Shown piece after piece: positions 40,301 through 49,446 of a stretch of 64,000 bases of DNA (its first letter is position 1; every line of letters begins with the position of its first letter). The stretch lies in contig OY843752.1 in NCBI GenBank assembly GCA_963693105.1, forward strand, positions 1,550,001-1,614,000. The letters are read 5' to 3'. Source of the stretch: Oxydemutator sp963693105. GTDB lineage: Bacteria > Pseudomonadota > Gammaproteobacteria > Poriferisulfidales > Oxydemutatoraceae. Below the pieces are notes generated by a model that saw only the letters and a list, made by a program, of their open reading frames with translations, made no database searches and was not told the origin of the DNA. The position numbers and the translations under genes are program-made.

Positions 40301-40842
40301 TCGGCTTCACGATGTACAACAAGTTGCTGAAACGCGCGGTCGAGGCGTTGCAGTCCGACGGCGAAGTGGATCTGGACGCGCCGCTCGACACCGTCACCGA
40401 CGTCAACCTCGGCGCGCCCGCGCTGATTCCCGACAGTTACGTGCCGGACATCGGCCTGCGCCTGGTGCTCTACCGGCGCATTGCCGGCGCCGCCGACAAA
40501 GACGACCTCGACGAACTGAAAATCGAGATGGCCGACCGCTTTGGCCCGCGGCCCGAATACACCGACAACCTGTTCCTCGGCGCGGCGCTGCGGTTGCGCT
40601 GCCGCCACCTGGGCATCACCCGGATCGAGGCGGACCACGACGGCTTTCGTGTCCATTTCGACAAAGAACCGGCATTCGACACCGGCAAACTGCTTGAACT
40701 GGTGCGCAACCAACCCTCGCTGCACCGTTTCGACGGCCCGAACAAACTGGCCGTCACCGAACCGCTGGAGACCGTGGCCGACCGCAATCGGCAAATCCGG
40801 GGTTTTTTTGATAACATCACTACGCAGGCCAACTGTTCATGA
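37381..40842 (+). CDS. mfd: Transcription-repair coupling factor Mfd
   Basis: 1,153 residues from the ATG at 37381, just after the terminator; a longer frame would start inside it. UvrB-like N-terminal modules are followed by the RNA polymerase interaction domain (GCPIVHEEHGIGRF) and the helicase core with Walker A CGDVGFGKTE, LIVIDEEHRFG and QLRGRVGRS. It removes stalled polymerase and recruits UvrA. It overlaps csiV by 4 bases. Confidence 0.98.
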   Translation: MLQPPRNHLPDGSSGIVRWGRLHGCAAARAVADTLKSRRRPILLIAPDVAAALQFETELRFFLGAGENIMLFPDWETLPYDRFSPHSDISAARMAALSRLPRLESAICIATCGAAMQRVAPVSFIDTQTFALKRGGRLDIGEFRGRLNEGGYSAAPQVSHHGDYSVRGGIVDFYPPSSEHPIRIDLLDDEINSLRRFDPQTQMSEETVGEAVILPAREFPMNNAAIENFRRRFRVEFSNPPDECPVYRDISEHVVPGGVEYYLPLFFDGLSTLFDYLPEDTLLVLPEPLDDHAAEHWNYIDGRYRQLRDDPEHPLLAPQKLHLEPPELAARMQDFQRVEMQPFRHGTRRDDTVDFATRLPPPLAFDLQQQDPAARLREFIGGFDGRILIAAQSPGYREQLSELLADFGLRAKIVEGWNDFASGGDSPCLCVGPVHQGAVFESEKLALITDHQILGQRAATRNRHARRTRDAEALIENLDSLEIGCPIVHEEHGIGRFRGLEVLELAGYPSEFCVLEYAEENKLYVPVASLHLLNRYIGGDAETAPLHKLGSGQWKKTRRKAAQKAHDVAAELLDTQARRDARKGFALDLDKADHRAFAAAFPYEETPDQSKAIAEIINDLCSEKPMDRVVCGDVGFGKTEIAMQAAFIAAQNGRQTVVLVPTTLLARQHDETFRDRFSAWPVRIEMLSRFRSRGELKKSVAAIEDGAADIVIGTHKLLYEKIRFKRLGLIVIDEEHRFGVKDKEKLKALRTRCDILTLTATPIPRTLSMSLIRLRDLSIVATPPPGRHAVKTFIKQWDDALIREACQRELKRGGQIYFLHNDIRTIEEMAGRVRELAPQARVAVAHGAMPERALENTMVDFYHQRHNILVCTTIIESGLDIPSANTIIIHRADRFGLAQLHQLRGRVGRSHHSAYAYFLVPPKAQMTGDAMKRLEALESLEELGIGFTLAVHDLEIRGAGELLGEEQSGHIQEVGFTMYNKLLKRAVEALQSDGEVDLDAPLDTVTDVNLGAPALIPDSYVPDIGLRLVLYRRIAGAADKDDLDELKIEMADRFGPRPEYTDNLFLGAALRLRCRHLGITRIEADHDGFRVHFDKEPAFDTGKLLELVRNQPSLHRFDGPNKLAVTEPLETVADRNRQIRGFFDNITTQANCS

Positions 40843-41441
40843 AAAAAACCGCCGCTTCCCTGATGATTTGGGCGCTGCTGCTCGCGGCGCCGTGCGCATA
40901 CGCGCAATCAAGCGATGAACTCTACCAGATCGAACTGCTCATCCTGAAACACGGCGACGGCGCGGCGGAGCAGTTGCGCAATGTCGTCAAGCCCGAACTG
41001 GTGCACCGGCTGAGGCAGCCGGCGCTGGACCTTACACAGGCCGCGCCCGGCGACCGGATTCTGCCGGTCACCGACCGCTCGCAATACCGACTGGCCCGAC
41101 AGGCCGAAAAAATCGAGGCCGACGGCTCGTTCAAAATCCTGCGCCACATCGCCTGGCGACAACCGGCCTTCAACCGCGAACAGGCGCGTTACATCAACCT
41201 CCCCGGAGAGCCGGCGGCGGGGCTGCTGAAAGGCATCGCCTGGCTCAGCCACGAGCAGTATTTTCAACTGCGCCTGGACTTTCAATACGACCCGGATTAC
41301 GCCGCCGAACCGACCGTCGCGAAAAAACCGACAACGACGCTGATTCCGATTCACATGAAGAAAGTCCTGCTGCCCGGCGAACTCCACTACCTCGACCACC
41401 CCATCATCAGCGTCCTCGCAAAGATCACCGAGGTGAAGTGA
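40839..41441 (+). CDS. csiV: CsiV-like periplasmic protein
   Basis: 200 residues with a signal peptide (MKKTAASLMIWALLLAAPCAYA) and the family start YQIELLILKHGD. Position directly after mfd, with an ATGA overlap, is conserved for CsiV, described in Vibrio as a peptidoglycan-binding protein needed in the presence of D-amino acids. Similarity judged by eye plus context; moderately sure. The accessory island begins right after its stop. Confidence 0.7.
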   Translation: MKKTAASLMIWALLLAAPCAYAQSSDELYQIELLILKHGDGAAEQLRNVVKPELVHRLRQPALDLTQAAPGDRILPVTDRSQYRLARQAEKIEADGSFKILRHIAWRQPAFNREQARYINLPGEPAAGLLKGIAWLSHEQYFQLRLDFQYDPDYAAEPTVAKKPTTTLIPIHMKKVLLPGELHYLDHPIISVLAKITEVK

Positions 41442-41446
41442 TGAAA

Positions 41447-44400
41447 TTATCCGCCGACACTTTCGCCCCGGTGTTGAATCATCTCGTTATAGGTGAGCTT
41501 GAACATGCTGTCCGAAAGCCACTTCTTGAAAGACTCATTGTCGCTGAACTGTTTGTGTAGATCCGTATAATCTGGAAGCGCTTCGAGCATAATGTGGTTC
41601 AGAGCTTCGTTATGCTCAATGCGTGCATTTTGTTTGTCGGAGTTTTGGCATGCGTTGCGGAAAGCGGGGTTCGCTTTTATCTTTTCAGGTAGTTCTCTGA
41701 TGAACTGCCGATCCCTATCATCGCCACCAAACTGGTTGTTGAAATCCCGGATGATGCTGGACAATGGATCCATCTCAATCTCCGGCTTTCGCATATCACC
41801 ACCGGTCGGTATCGGGTCAATCTCGGCATCATCGTCTTGCAGTGCAATCTGCGTCTTGGCTTTCACCTCAGCCCGGTAACTGGCCATGTCTATGGCTTCC
41901 AGGATGCCTCTGGACAAATCTTCTTCTTTGGGGGCGGGCAACTTCGGGATTAAAAAATTGAGAAAGATGGTGCGCTTCTCCCACTCGGAATTACTGTATG
42001 GAAGCAACGCCGAAAGAAATTCGTAAGTGCGGGTAAATGCCTTGGCCTTGCCCTTGAAAGCAATCTGGCCGTCTTCATCCAGTTCGTCCAAATATACTTT
42101 GACGCATTGATCCAGAACAGGGTCAAGTTGGTCGCGCTCAACGCCGTCCAGATACTGCCGAACAAAGCTGTCTATTTGTTCCGGCGAATAAACCTGATAA
42201 CCGTCAAGGTCTGCCTGAATATCATGCAGTTTGTTGGGGTCGGTCTCGTCAGCCAGAATGGTGCCACGGTAGTAGGGATTAAACGCTTCCCGAATGCCGT
42301 CAACGTCATTCATAAAGTCCAGCACAAAAGTATCGTGCTTTTTCGGATAGGAACGGTTGAGGCGCGATAACGTTTGCACAGCCTTGATGCCTGACAATTT
42401 TTTGTCAACATACATCGTGTGCAGAAGCGGCTCATCGTAGCCGGTCTGAAACTTGTCGGCGCAGATGAGAAACCGGTACGGCTCTTCCTGAATCTTGTCC
42501 TCAATAAGCCTTGATGGGAATTCATTGAGCAACGCCTCGCTGACCCTCGCGCCGTTGTAGTCGTGCTCGCCCGAGAAAGCCACAATAGCCTTATATTGGC
42601 TCTTGCGTTCAAGCAAATAGGCGCGGATGGCATTGTAGTATTCGATTGCGCGCTGAATGCCGCCAGTCACCACCATCGCGCGCGCCTGTTCGCCGATTTT
42701 TTCCTGGCCAATGACTTGCTCGTGGAAGTGGTCAACCATGATTTCGGCCTTGAGCCGAATCGCATGACTGTGACCTTCGACATAGCGGCGAAGCTTTTTT
42801 CTGGCTTTCTTTGCATCGAACTCGGGATCCGCCTCAATGGTCTTGGCCAGTCTGTAGTAACTCTTTATCGGCGTGTAGTGCTGAAGCACATCCAGAATAA
42901 AGCCTTCCTGAATAGCCTGCTTCATTGTGTAGATGTGGAAAGAACGGTGTTTGGTCGTGCCGTCCGCTTGCGGGTTCGGGTTGCCGAATATCTCCAGCGT
43001 CTTGTTCTTCGGAGTGGCTGTAAAAGCAAAGTAACTGGCGTTGGATAGCAGCCTACGCGATTCCATCAGCCGGTTAATCTGGTCCTCGAAAGTTTCCCCT
43101 TCCTCTTCCCTGCCCGCCTCGGCGAGTGCCCGCGCCACAGACGCACCAGCCTTGCCGCCCTGACTGGAATGTGCCTCGTCAATGATGAGGGCGAAACACC
43201 GTTTTCTCTGTTCATTTCCAATCTCGTTGAGGATATACGGGAATTTCTGCAACGTTGTGATGATGATCTTTTTGCCTTCTTCAATGAATTTCCGCAGGTC
43301 GCCCGAATCCTTAGCGTGTCCCACCGTTGCTCCGACCTGGGCAAATTGTTTAATAGTGTCTCGAATTTGCTTGTCGAGGATGCGTCGGTCGGTAATCACA
43401 ATAATCGAGTCAAACACGGGCTTGTTGTTTTTCGCCAACCCGATTAACTGATGAGCCAGCCAGGCGATGGAGTTGGATTTTCCACTCCCCGCCGAGTGCT
43501 GAATCAAGTAGCGCTTACCCACACCCTCTGCCCCGGCGTCGGCCAGAAGTTGGCGCACAACATCAAGCTGATGATAGCGAGGCCATATCTGCGCTTTCTT
43601 CTTGCGTCCGGTCTTTTCGTCCTTCGACTCCACCACTTGGGCGTAGTTCTCAAGGATGTTGGTAAGACTCGTTCGAGTCAGCACTTCGCGCCACAAGTAA
43701 TCAGTCTTGATGCCGTTGGGATTCGGCGGGTTGCCGGCGCCGCCTTCCCAACCTTTGTTGAAAGGCAGAAACCATGATGCCTTGCCCTTCAAGTGCGTAC
43801 AAAAACGCACCTCTTGTTCATCCACCGCAAAGTGCGCCACGCAACGGCCAAACTCAAAGAGTTTCTCGCTCGGGTCGCGGTCTGTCTTGTACTGCCGGAC
43901 CGCATCATCCACCGTCTGCCTGGTGAGGCTGTTCTTCAATTCAAAAGTGGCAACCGGCAGACCGTTTATAAAGAGCCCCATGTCCAACGCAAGTTTCGGA
44001 TTGGTGCGGCTGTAACCCAACTGTCGCGTGATTGAGAAGCGGTTTGCCTCGAACAATGTCTGGGCTTTTTCGTTCCCCGGCGATGGTGTGCCGTAGAAAA
44101 GGTTGAGGTTATGGGCGCCGTGTTTGATTCCACGGCGCAGCACGTCAATGGTGCCGCGCTTGCTAATCCCACTTCGTAGTCGTGCCAGAAACTTTCGCCG
44201 TGCAGGGCAATCATTATCTAACCCCAGCGATTCGGCCACCTCCGGTTGCGTAGCGACCAGAAAGGCTGAAAGTTGCGCCAAATCCACGCAGTACTCACGG
44301 TCGTAGTCATGCCGGTTGCCGCAAATCCAGCCCACTCCGCCATAACTAACCGGCAGTTCGGACACCGAACCCTCCTTAGGCGGGTCACAGGGCTGGCCGG

Positions 44401-44464
44401 CCAAAACCATGCAGATATGGCGTTCAAGACCACGTTCAGAGGTGTCAGTGACGCTACTGGACAT
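41447..44464 (-). CDS. hsdR: Type I restriction enzyme R subunit
   Basis: 1,005 residues. The nuclease part has D161 and ELK (175-177) in LDMGLFINGLPVATFELK. The SF2 translocase has Walker A SAGSGKS (324-330), DEAH (429-432) and FTATPKNKT. It cleaves DNA after translocation, but only within an R2M2S complex. It lies last in the locus, 125 bases after the WHGK gene. The frame is intact, but the M subunit is disrupted, so restriction is probably off. Confidence 0.95.
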   Translation of the reverse strand: MSSSVTDTSERGLERHICMVLAGQPCDPPKEGSVSELPVSYGGVGWICGNRHDYDREYCVDLAQLSAFLVATQPEVAESLGLDNDCPARRKFLARLRSGISKRGTIDVLRRGIKHGAHNLNLFYGTPSPGNEKAQTLFEANRFSITRQLGYSRTNPKLALDMGLFINGLPVATFELKNSLTRQTVDDAVRQYKTDRDPSEKLFEFGRCVAHFAVDEQEVRFCTHLKGKASWFLPFNKGWEGGAGNPPNPNGIKTDYLWREVLTRTSLTNILENYAQVVESKDEKTGRKKKAQIWPRYHQLDVVRQLLADAGAEGVGKRYLIQHSAGSGKSNSIAWLAHQLIGLAKNNKPVFDSIIVITDRRILDKQIRDTIKQFAQVGATVGHAKDSGDLRKFIEEGKKIIITTLQKFPYILNEIGNEQRKRCFALIIDEAHSSQGGKAGASVARALAEAGREEEGETFEDQINRLMESRRLLSNASYFAFTATPKNKTLEIFGNPNPQADGTTKHRSFHIYTMKQAIQEGFILDVLQHYTPIKSYYRLAKTIEADPEFDAKKARKKLRRYVEGHSHAIRLKAEIMVDHFHEQVIGQEKIGEQARAMVVTGGIQRAIEYYNAIRAYLLERKSQYKAIVAFSGEHDYNGARVSEALLNEFPSRLIEDKIQEEPYRFLICADKFQTGYDEPLLHTMYVDKKLSGIKAVQTLSRLNRSYPKKHDTFVLDFMNDVDGIREAFNPYYRGTILADETDPNKLHDIQADLDGYQVYSPEQIDSFVRQYLDGVERDQLDPVLDQCVKVYLDELDEDGQIAFKGKAKAFTRTYEFLSALLPYSNSEWEKRTIFLNFLIPKLPAPKEEDLSRGILEAIDMASYRAEVKAKTQIALQDDDAEIDPIPTGGDMRKPEIEMDPLSSIIRDFNNQFGGDDRDRQFIRELPEKIKANPAFRNACQNSDKQNARIEHNEALNHIMLEALPDYTDLHKQFSDNESFKKWLSDSMFKLTYNEMIQHRGESVGG

Positions 44465-44589
44465 AACTCAGGCACTCTTTGTCAAATGACAGTCAGTTAA
44501 GAAAATCTGCATATTCCAAAGGACTGGAGATTTAGTCATTAAAATCGAGCACCTTCATCAATTACCCGTCAACATGCCGAGCCCGATTA

Positions 44590-45555
44590 TTACTGCCGGG
44601 TGATTTTTCGGCCAATGTAAAGGACTTTAAGCCGGACTTGTCCAAGTGGAACCGGCCATTCAAAATGAATTCGAAAAGTTTCCCGACTAATCTTCCCATG
44701 CCAAGGGCAGAACAATGATTCGGAAGGGTCTGAAGGATCCTTGAAGGTCAATTTCTGTTTAAATTTTCTCTTGTTGCTTTCAGATTCATCACTAAACCAT
44801 GCTTTGCGGCCTTGGCTATGTTTCTTCCATAGCTCATTAGCGGCATCCGTCATTCCCCCGTCAGAAACACGGCGGTCCGACATGATTTCTTGCAAGACGT
44901 TCAAACGACTTTCGATTCTGTTTGAGATAATTCCAGAAAATGTTTCTCGGGAAAGTGCGGTCTTCAAAATATCATCCGAAATTTCCAGATGATTGAAGCG
45001 CTCTTGACAGAATTCTATTAATTCTTCCCAACTCTGTGGGGCACGCCTTTCATTCAGGCAAGATTCGAGTTTCTGTACATCCCAAGTGTTGGGGATACTG
45101 ATTTTACCGAACGGGTCTTCGGGGAGGCCATGCAAGACCGTTAAAGGGGTTCGCTCGAAATTGATCCGACCACCGGTGAAACTAAAGACTCCGGACGGGT
45201 CGTGCACACGCACTCTTCTGGCTGCCTCCCCAAGGCCGCTATATGTAACGTCCTCACCCTCAAATTCGAAATAGTTATCTGGTTCGTCCTGCTTATCATT
45301 TTCTACGAATGAGCTAGCTTTAGAAACCCATCCAAAGAACAATCTTTTCATATCGGGCTTGCTTTGCTCCACAGCCTCGGAAGCATTCATCCAGGCTGTA
45401 ACCGGTCGATGTTTGAGTTCATCGGTACAGAAAAGCTGATACGTTTTCCCTTTCAATTTCCAACGAATCGAAGCTACTTTCAGGAAATCATTGAGAAACG
45501 CTTTTCCCGTCTCAAACTGTCCTTGAAGTGATAACTCGTTGATGTACCACTTCAC
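44590..45555 (-). CDS. Unrecognised protein with C-terminal WHGK motif, third gene of RM-embedded cassette
   Basis: 321 residues from a GTG at 45555 that overlaps the ATPase stop as GTGA. I do not recognise the family. The N-terminus (MKWYINELSLQGQFETGKAF) looks globular. The last 40 residues hold a compact run, FCPWHGKISRETFRIHFEW then LKVLYIGRKIT, with conserved-looking His, Lys, Arg and Trp that could be an effector or nuclease site. No membrane segments. Close coupling to the upstream ATPase suggests it is its partner, as in two-gene ATPase-effector defence pairs. Function is not assigned. Confidence 0.7.
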   Translation of the reverse strand: MKWYINELSLQGQFETGKAFLNDFLKVASIRWKLKGKTYQLFCTDELKHRPVTAWMNASEAVEQSKPDMKRLFFGWVSKASSFVENDKQDEPDNYFEFEGEDVTYSGLGEAARRVRVHDPSGVFSFTGGRINFERTPLTVLHGLPEDPFGKISIPNTWDVQKLESCLNERRAPQSWEELIEFCQERFNHLEISDDILKTALSRETFSGIISNRIESRLNVLQEIMSDRRVSDGGMTDAANELWKKHSQGRKAWFSDESESNKRKFKQKLTFKDPSDPSESLFCPWHGKISRETFRIHFEWPVPLGQVRLKVLYIGRKITRQ

Positions 45556-46739
45556 GCGGATTGGTCCCACCCTATCAGCGTTGCAAGATCTAATTCACTC
45601 TGATCGAAAAAGCCCTCGGGCCAAATGTCAAAAGCGCCCTCTGCATCAATAGCTGGCGAAATCACACCATGGCCAGCCTTAGAATCCACCCCGGAAAAGA
45701 AGTGAACCGCCACATCCGAATGTGAGAGAACTCTCTTTTTCACGGCCAAACGAATCCCGTTCAGGACATGATCGCTGTGACTTTCAATCAATATCTGAAC
45801 ACCAGTGGTCGCAATACGAGCGAGTATCTCCCCCATGCGGGACTGTGCGCGTGGATGGAGATGAGCTTCCGGGCTCTCGATAATCAAAACTTGGTCTTCC
45901 CGAGCCAAAAGAATTGCCGCGAGAATCGGAAACACATACGTAAGCCCATATCCCACGTTGGCCGGGAGGCACCAGTCATTCTCTGTCCCAATGCCAAACA
46001 ACAGCCGTATGAGAGAAGTCTTTTCTACTTTATTTGCCGTAACTCGCGTACCGGGGAAAAGATCATTTAAATAAGCATCCATCTGCCGGCGCAGACTTCC
46101 TGCATCCTCATTGGGATGCCACCGGAATGAGTCAACTTCCTCATCTGCTGCCCATTCGTACCACCACGGCGCATATTGTCCTTCGCAACCGACATCTGCA
46201 TAAATAATGTTTGCATTGTCTGGAGACGGATATACATCGGATATTTCGCCGCGCTCTGAATTCAAGAATATAATATTCCTGAGTGCATGAATTAAATCGC
46301 TTGAGGAAGCGCCAGTATCTGGATTGTCCCACATTTTCCCGGCCCACTTTTGCGGTTCCGTATTCCGCCGCTGATATGTCACCCTCTCAATATGGAACAA
46401 GTCTTTTCTAGGTTCAGATAAACGCATTTGAGGGTCCACAGGACTGAAACTCCATGAAGCATGCTCATTCCCGGTAGCAACTGAAATTCCAATCCGGCGC
46501 TCTTCCGCTTGGCTTGACAACACATCGCTCGGTCGCCCAAGTCGAATAATTGGCCCATTAGGCGGCAAATATGCCGAGTCAGAATCCAGACTGAGGCCTT
46601 GTGTCAATAGAAGGAGAGAATGTAATGCTGTGGATTTCCCTGCCGAGTTGAAGCCGGTGAACAGCGTAAGCGGCGCCAATGCAAGACGCAGAGCCGAGAA
46701 ACACTTTAGATTGGAAAATTCAAGCGAGCGCAGTGCCAT
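45552..46739 (-). CDS. AAA/SMC-like ATPase (DUF3696-type), second gene of RM-embedded cassette
   Basis: 395 residues from ATG at 46739 (MALRSLEFSNLKCF), four bases after the DUF262 stop. The N-terminal ABC-type ATPase half has Walker A GFNSAGKST (29-37). The C-terminal half has VLIIESPEAHLHPRAQSRM (Walker B region) and LIESHSDHVLNGIRLAVK. That is the layout of AAA_15/AAA_21 ATPases with a DUF3696-like end, common in phage-defence operons. It probably senses DNA or infection and controls the neighbouring effector; this is inference. Confidence 0.88.
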   Translation of the reverse strand: MALRSLEFSNLKCFSALRLALAPLTLFTGFNSAGKSTALHSLLLLTQGLSLDSDSAYLPPNGPIIRLGRPSDVLSSQAEERRIGISVATGNEHASWSFSPVDPQMRLSEPRKDLFHIERVTYQRRNTEPQKWAGKMWDNPDTGASSSDLIHALRNIIFLNSERGEISDVYPSPDNANIIYADVGCEGQYAPWWYEWAADEEVDSFRWHPNEDAGSLRRQMDAYLNDLFPGTRVTANKVEKTSLIRLLFGIGTENDWCLPANVGYGLTYVFPILAAILLAREDQVLIIESPEAHLHPRAQSRMGEILARIATTGVQILIESHSDHVLNGIRLAVKKRVLSHSDVAVHFFSGVDSKAGHGVISPAIDAEGAFDIWPEGFFDQSELDLATLIGWDQSA

Positions 46740-46743
46740 GGCT

Positions 46744-47877
46744 TCAGTTCCTGATTCCGAATGCTTTTGTGGCAAGTTCAAATCTGGTTCTTACAGACTT
46801 GGTATTATTGGTAAAGTAGCTGATAGCACTGTTGAACTGCTCATCATCAATTAGATTGACCATCGCTTCGCGGATTTTATGTCCCAATTCTGATTCAAGG
46901 GAGATTTCTTCCGGGAACTCTGCCAACAACACTGTGCAAACATCGAAAAGAGAAATATTGAGCTTACCACGTTTAATGCCGGGCCCTTCAAAAACAAGTG
47001 ATTTGCGGAATGCATGTCTCTTAAAGAGTTGTCGATTAGATTGTAATGACCGATTAAATTTCTTCATGAGGTCATTCAAACACGCCTCATTATCGGGGTC
47101 ATTCATATAACGCAGAGCTTTAGCCAGAAATTCGTCCATGTCTCCGCGGTATTCATCTACCCCGAGAATGCTAAACGCGCAGAAGCGATTCACCGCCTCC
47201 CGGTCTCTCATGATTTCAGGTTTCAGTGCATATCCTGTTGCCGCATGGAACAGTTCGCTTTCCACTGCTTTTTTGAGCCAACGCGTTGCAGGACCATTGT
47301 ATACCGCATTGCGCATTTGCTGGCGACTCAAAGCGATACCGCTGTTTACGCGCTCAAAAATATCGAGTCGAGCACGTTCCGGCGCATTGGCATCAAGTAT
47401 ATACATAATAAGCTGTGTATCGAGAATTCGCTCTTGTAATTTCAGAGGCAATTGACTGAACTTCTTCCCTTCAATGGAGCTTTCTCGATTACCCCCGTCA
47501 TTTAAACCGGTACCCCGTATCTTGAATTCGTCATTTACATAGTTCAGAAAAGTAGTGATTCTCTGTAGCCCGTCCACAATGATAATTTCCCCTCCCAGCC
47601 CTTCCGCAACATAAAAAACCGGAAGCGGGATGCGCATAATGCAACTTTCGATAAGCTTTGACTGTTTATCATGCGGCCATACGAAATCGCGCTGGAAATC
47701 CGGGTCGAGTATCCAGCGGTTGTTCTTGACTCGACCAAGAACTTCTGAAACCGACCTTGTTTCTTGACGAATGAAGAGAGAATCTAGAGGGTATCCCGTA
47801 CTGCCATCGCCAGCTGTTTTGTCGTGGCCCTCAATCTCCTCTTTGGGTGGCTTTTGTTCGGTCGCTATTTCTGCCAT
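46744..47877 (-). CDS. DUF262 protein, first gene of RM-embedded cassette
   Basis: 377 residues. The ParB/sulfiredoxin-like DUF262 pattern is present: PDFQRDFVWPHDKQSKLIES (59-78), IIVDGLQRITTF with the DGxQR box (102-106), and FERVNSGIALSRQQMRNAVY. In GmrSD-type systems this domain binds NTP and regulates a nuclease. Here there is no C-terminal DUF1524 HNH, so the effector must be another protein. It is followed four bases later by the ATPase. A separate promoter may lie at 47985-48013. Confidence 0.88.
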   Translation of the reverse strand: MAEIATEQKPPKEEIEGHDKTAGDGSTGYPLDSLFIRQETRSVSEVLGRVKNNRWILDPDFQRDFVWPHDKQSKLIESCIMRIPLPVFYVAEGLGGEIIIVDGLQRITTFLNYVNDEFKIRGTGLNDGGNRESSIEGKKFSQLPLKLQERILDTQLIMYILDANAPERARLDIFERVNSGIALSRQQMRNAVYNGPATRWLKKAVESELFHAATGYALKPEIMRDREAVNRFCAFSILGVDEYRGDMDEFLAKALRYMNDPDNEACLNDLMKKFNRSLQSNRQLFKRHAFRKSLVFEGPGIKRGKLNISLFDVCTVLLAEFPEEISLESELGHKIREAMVNLIDDEQFNSAISYFTNNTKSVRTRFELATKAFGIRN

Positions 47878-47984
47878 TTCTTCACCACGTGCCCTTGATT
47901 ACTGCGAGTACAAAAAACATGGTTTCTTATGCCTTGAATTGATTGGTTCGTAACCGTCTGTAATAGTGCGGATACCCAATGTGA

Positions 47985-48013
47985 TTAATATAACAAACTT
48001 TTCGGGCTGACAA
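47985..48013 (-). promoter_or_regulatory. Candidate promoter for the DUF262 cassette
   Basis: On the minus strand TTGTCA (48008-48013) and TATTAA (47985-47990) are 17 bases apart in the 147-base AT-rich gap between hsdS and the DUF262 gene. Apart from this, the gap shows nothing else I can name. Confidence 0.4.
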
Positions 48014-48024
48014 GGGGAAAATGG

Positions 48025-49413
48025 TCAACCTTCCAGTCTCTCCATCCTTTCAGTTTCTTCGCCTATGTCGCTCAAAGCGTTTCTCTCGCCTATCGGCTCC
48101 GAATCACCAAATTCGTCAGGCAGACTGTTTGCCACCCCACGCACGTCAACCTTGCCGGTGACTACATCGGCAATCAGGCGGGTGCGGTATTCTTGCAGGA
48201 GTTCAATCTCGCGGCGGGCGCGTGCAATGGTAGTATCAATGTCGGCGGTGGTGCGGTCAAGGTATTCGACAATAGCGGTTTGTTCAAGCAGAGGAGGAAT
48301 AGGTAATCTTGAGCGGCTTAACTTTTCATAGTCGATGTTCTGGCCTTGCCTGATTCCAGTCACAAAGAACCTAAGATTTTCGATGTATGGCATCGATTTG
48401 AACAAGTGCGCGAGATACCTGTGGTTTTCTGTATTTTTTACAACGAGGATTGTGTATGCAGGGCTGATAATCCCTTGCTCATGCGCATATTCAATACCTC
48501 CTTGAAACGATCTAAGACTGATAACAAAGTCACCAACACACACCAACTTCAATAAGTGAAGATCTTTCAGTGCCAGAACTGTCCTGCTTTCATATTGCTC
48601 TTTGCGAACAACTCCCTTCGTTTGGGTCGCTGCAAGTAAAGGTTCATTAGGGTACCCTTTTTCGCTTCGCTCATTAAATAGAATTTTTGTTCGCCGAACA
48701 TCCCAATGTTCCGGCACCTCCCCCAGCCATTTAATGCCAGAGTCTTTTAGGGGAACATTGGGGTCGAGGCCGCGGGTGATGGCGCGGGTGATGATGGCCT
48801 GTTTTTGTTCTTTCAGTAATTCAACCAGCTTCTGCTTCGCTCGAACAAACCGCCACACCCGTTGCTCCACATAATCCAGATAGTGAACAATCGCGACTTG
48901 TTCCGAGAGAGGTGGAAAGCATGAGTGGATGGTCTTAAAGTGTTCAGGACGCAGGCTCCACATATCTGATGCAATGCCATAGGACCAGCGCTCGGCTTCT
49001 TTTGCAAATGACGGAATTCGAAAAAGCTGATGGAAGTAATTAGGATTGCTACAATTATGTGGCCGCTGCACTACATACGCGGGACTAATGATGCCTCTGT
49101 AATTTGAAACACCAATCGCCCCCTGCCATGCACGCATTTTGTTGTATGCTATATCTCCGGGCTGTACAACCTTGTAATTTGACTTATCCAAATTTGAGCT
49201 ATCCTTCTTAGATGTAGTCTCAAGAAGCGCTGATTGGCGAATCACCCCTTTTTTTATGGTAACGGACAGCATTTGCTCGTCAGGATATCCGCGGTCTTTA
49301 ACCTCATCAAACATAGCCCGGTTTGGCAGCACTTCCCAATGCTCCGGCACATCTCCCAGCCACTCGACACCAGAGTCCTTCATTGCGGGATAAGGTTTGA
49401 GGTTGGAAATCAT
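48025..49413 (-). CDS. hsdS: Type I restriction enzyme specificity subunit S
   Basis: 462 residues. Two target-recognition halves each begin with the same signature: KDSGVEWLGDVPEHWEV near residue 12 and KDSGIKWLGEVPEHWDV near 230. Each half ends in a conserved helix (EQKQAIITRAITRGLDP; EYRTRLIADVVTGKVDV). It sets the bipartite DNA site of the M2S complex. The frame is intact. It starts 33 bases after the hsdM stop. Confidence 0.95.
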   Translation of the reverse strand: MISNLKPYPAMKDSGVEWLGDVPEHWEVLPNRAMFDEVKDRGYPDEQMLSVTIKKGVIRQSALLETTSKKDSSNLDKSNYKVVQPGDIAYNKMRAWQGAIGVSNYRGIISPAYVVQRPHNCSNPNYFHQLFRIPSFAKEAERWSYGIASDMWSLRPEHFKTIHSCFPPLSEQVAIVHYLDYVEQRVWRFVRAKQKLVELLKEQKQAIITRAITRGLDPNVPLKDSGIKWLGEVPEHWDVRRTKILFNERSEKGYPNEPLLAATQTKGVVRKEQYESRTVLALKDLHLLKLVCVGDFVISLRSFQGGIEYAHEQGIISPAYTILVVKNTENHRYLAHLFKSMPYIENLRFFVTGIRQGQNIDYEKLSRSRLPIPPLLEQTAIVEYLDRTTADIDTTIARARREIELLQEYRTRLIADVVTGKVDVRGVANSLPDEFGDSEPIGERNALSDIGEETERMERLEG

Positions 49414-49446
49414 TACAGTACTTTCCCTCCCCTATTCATAGTGCCA

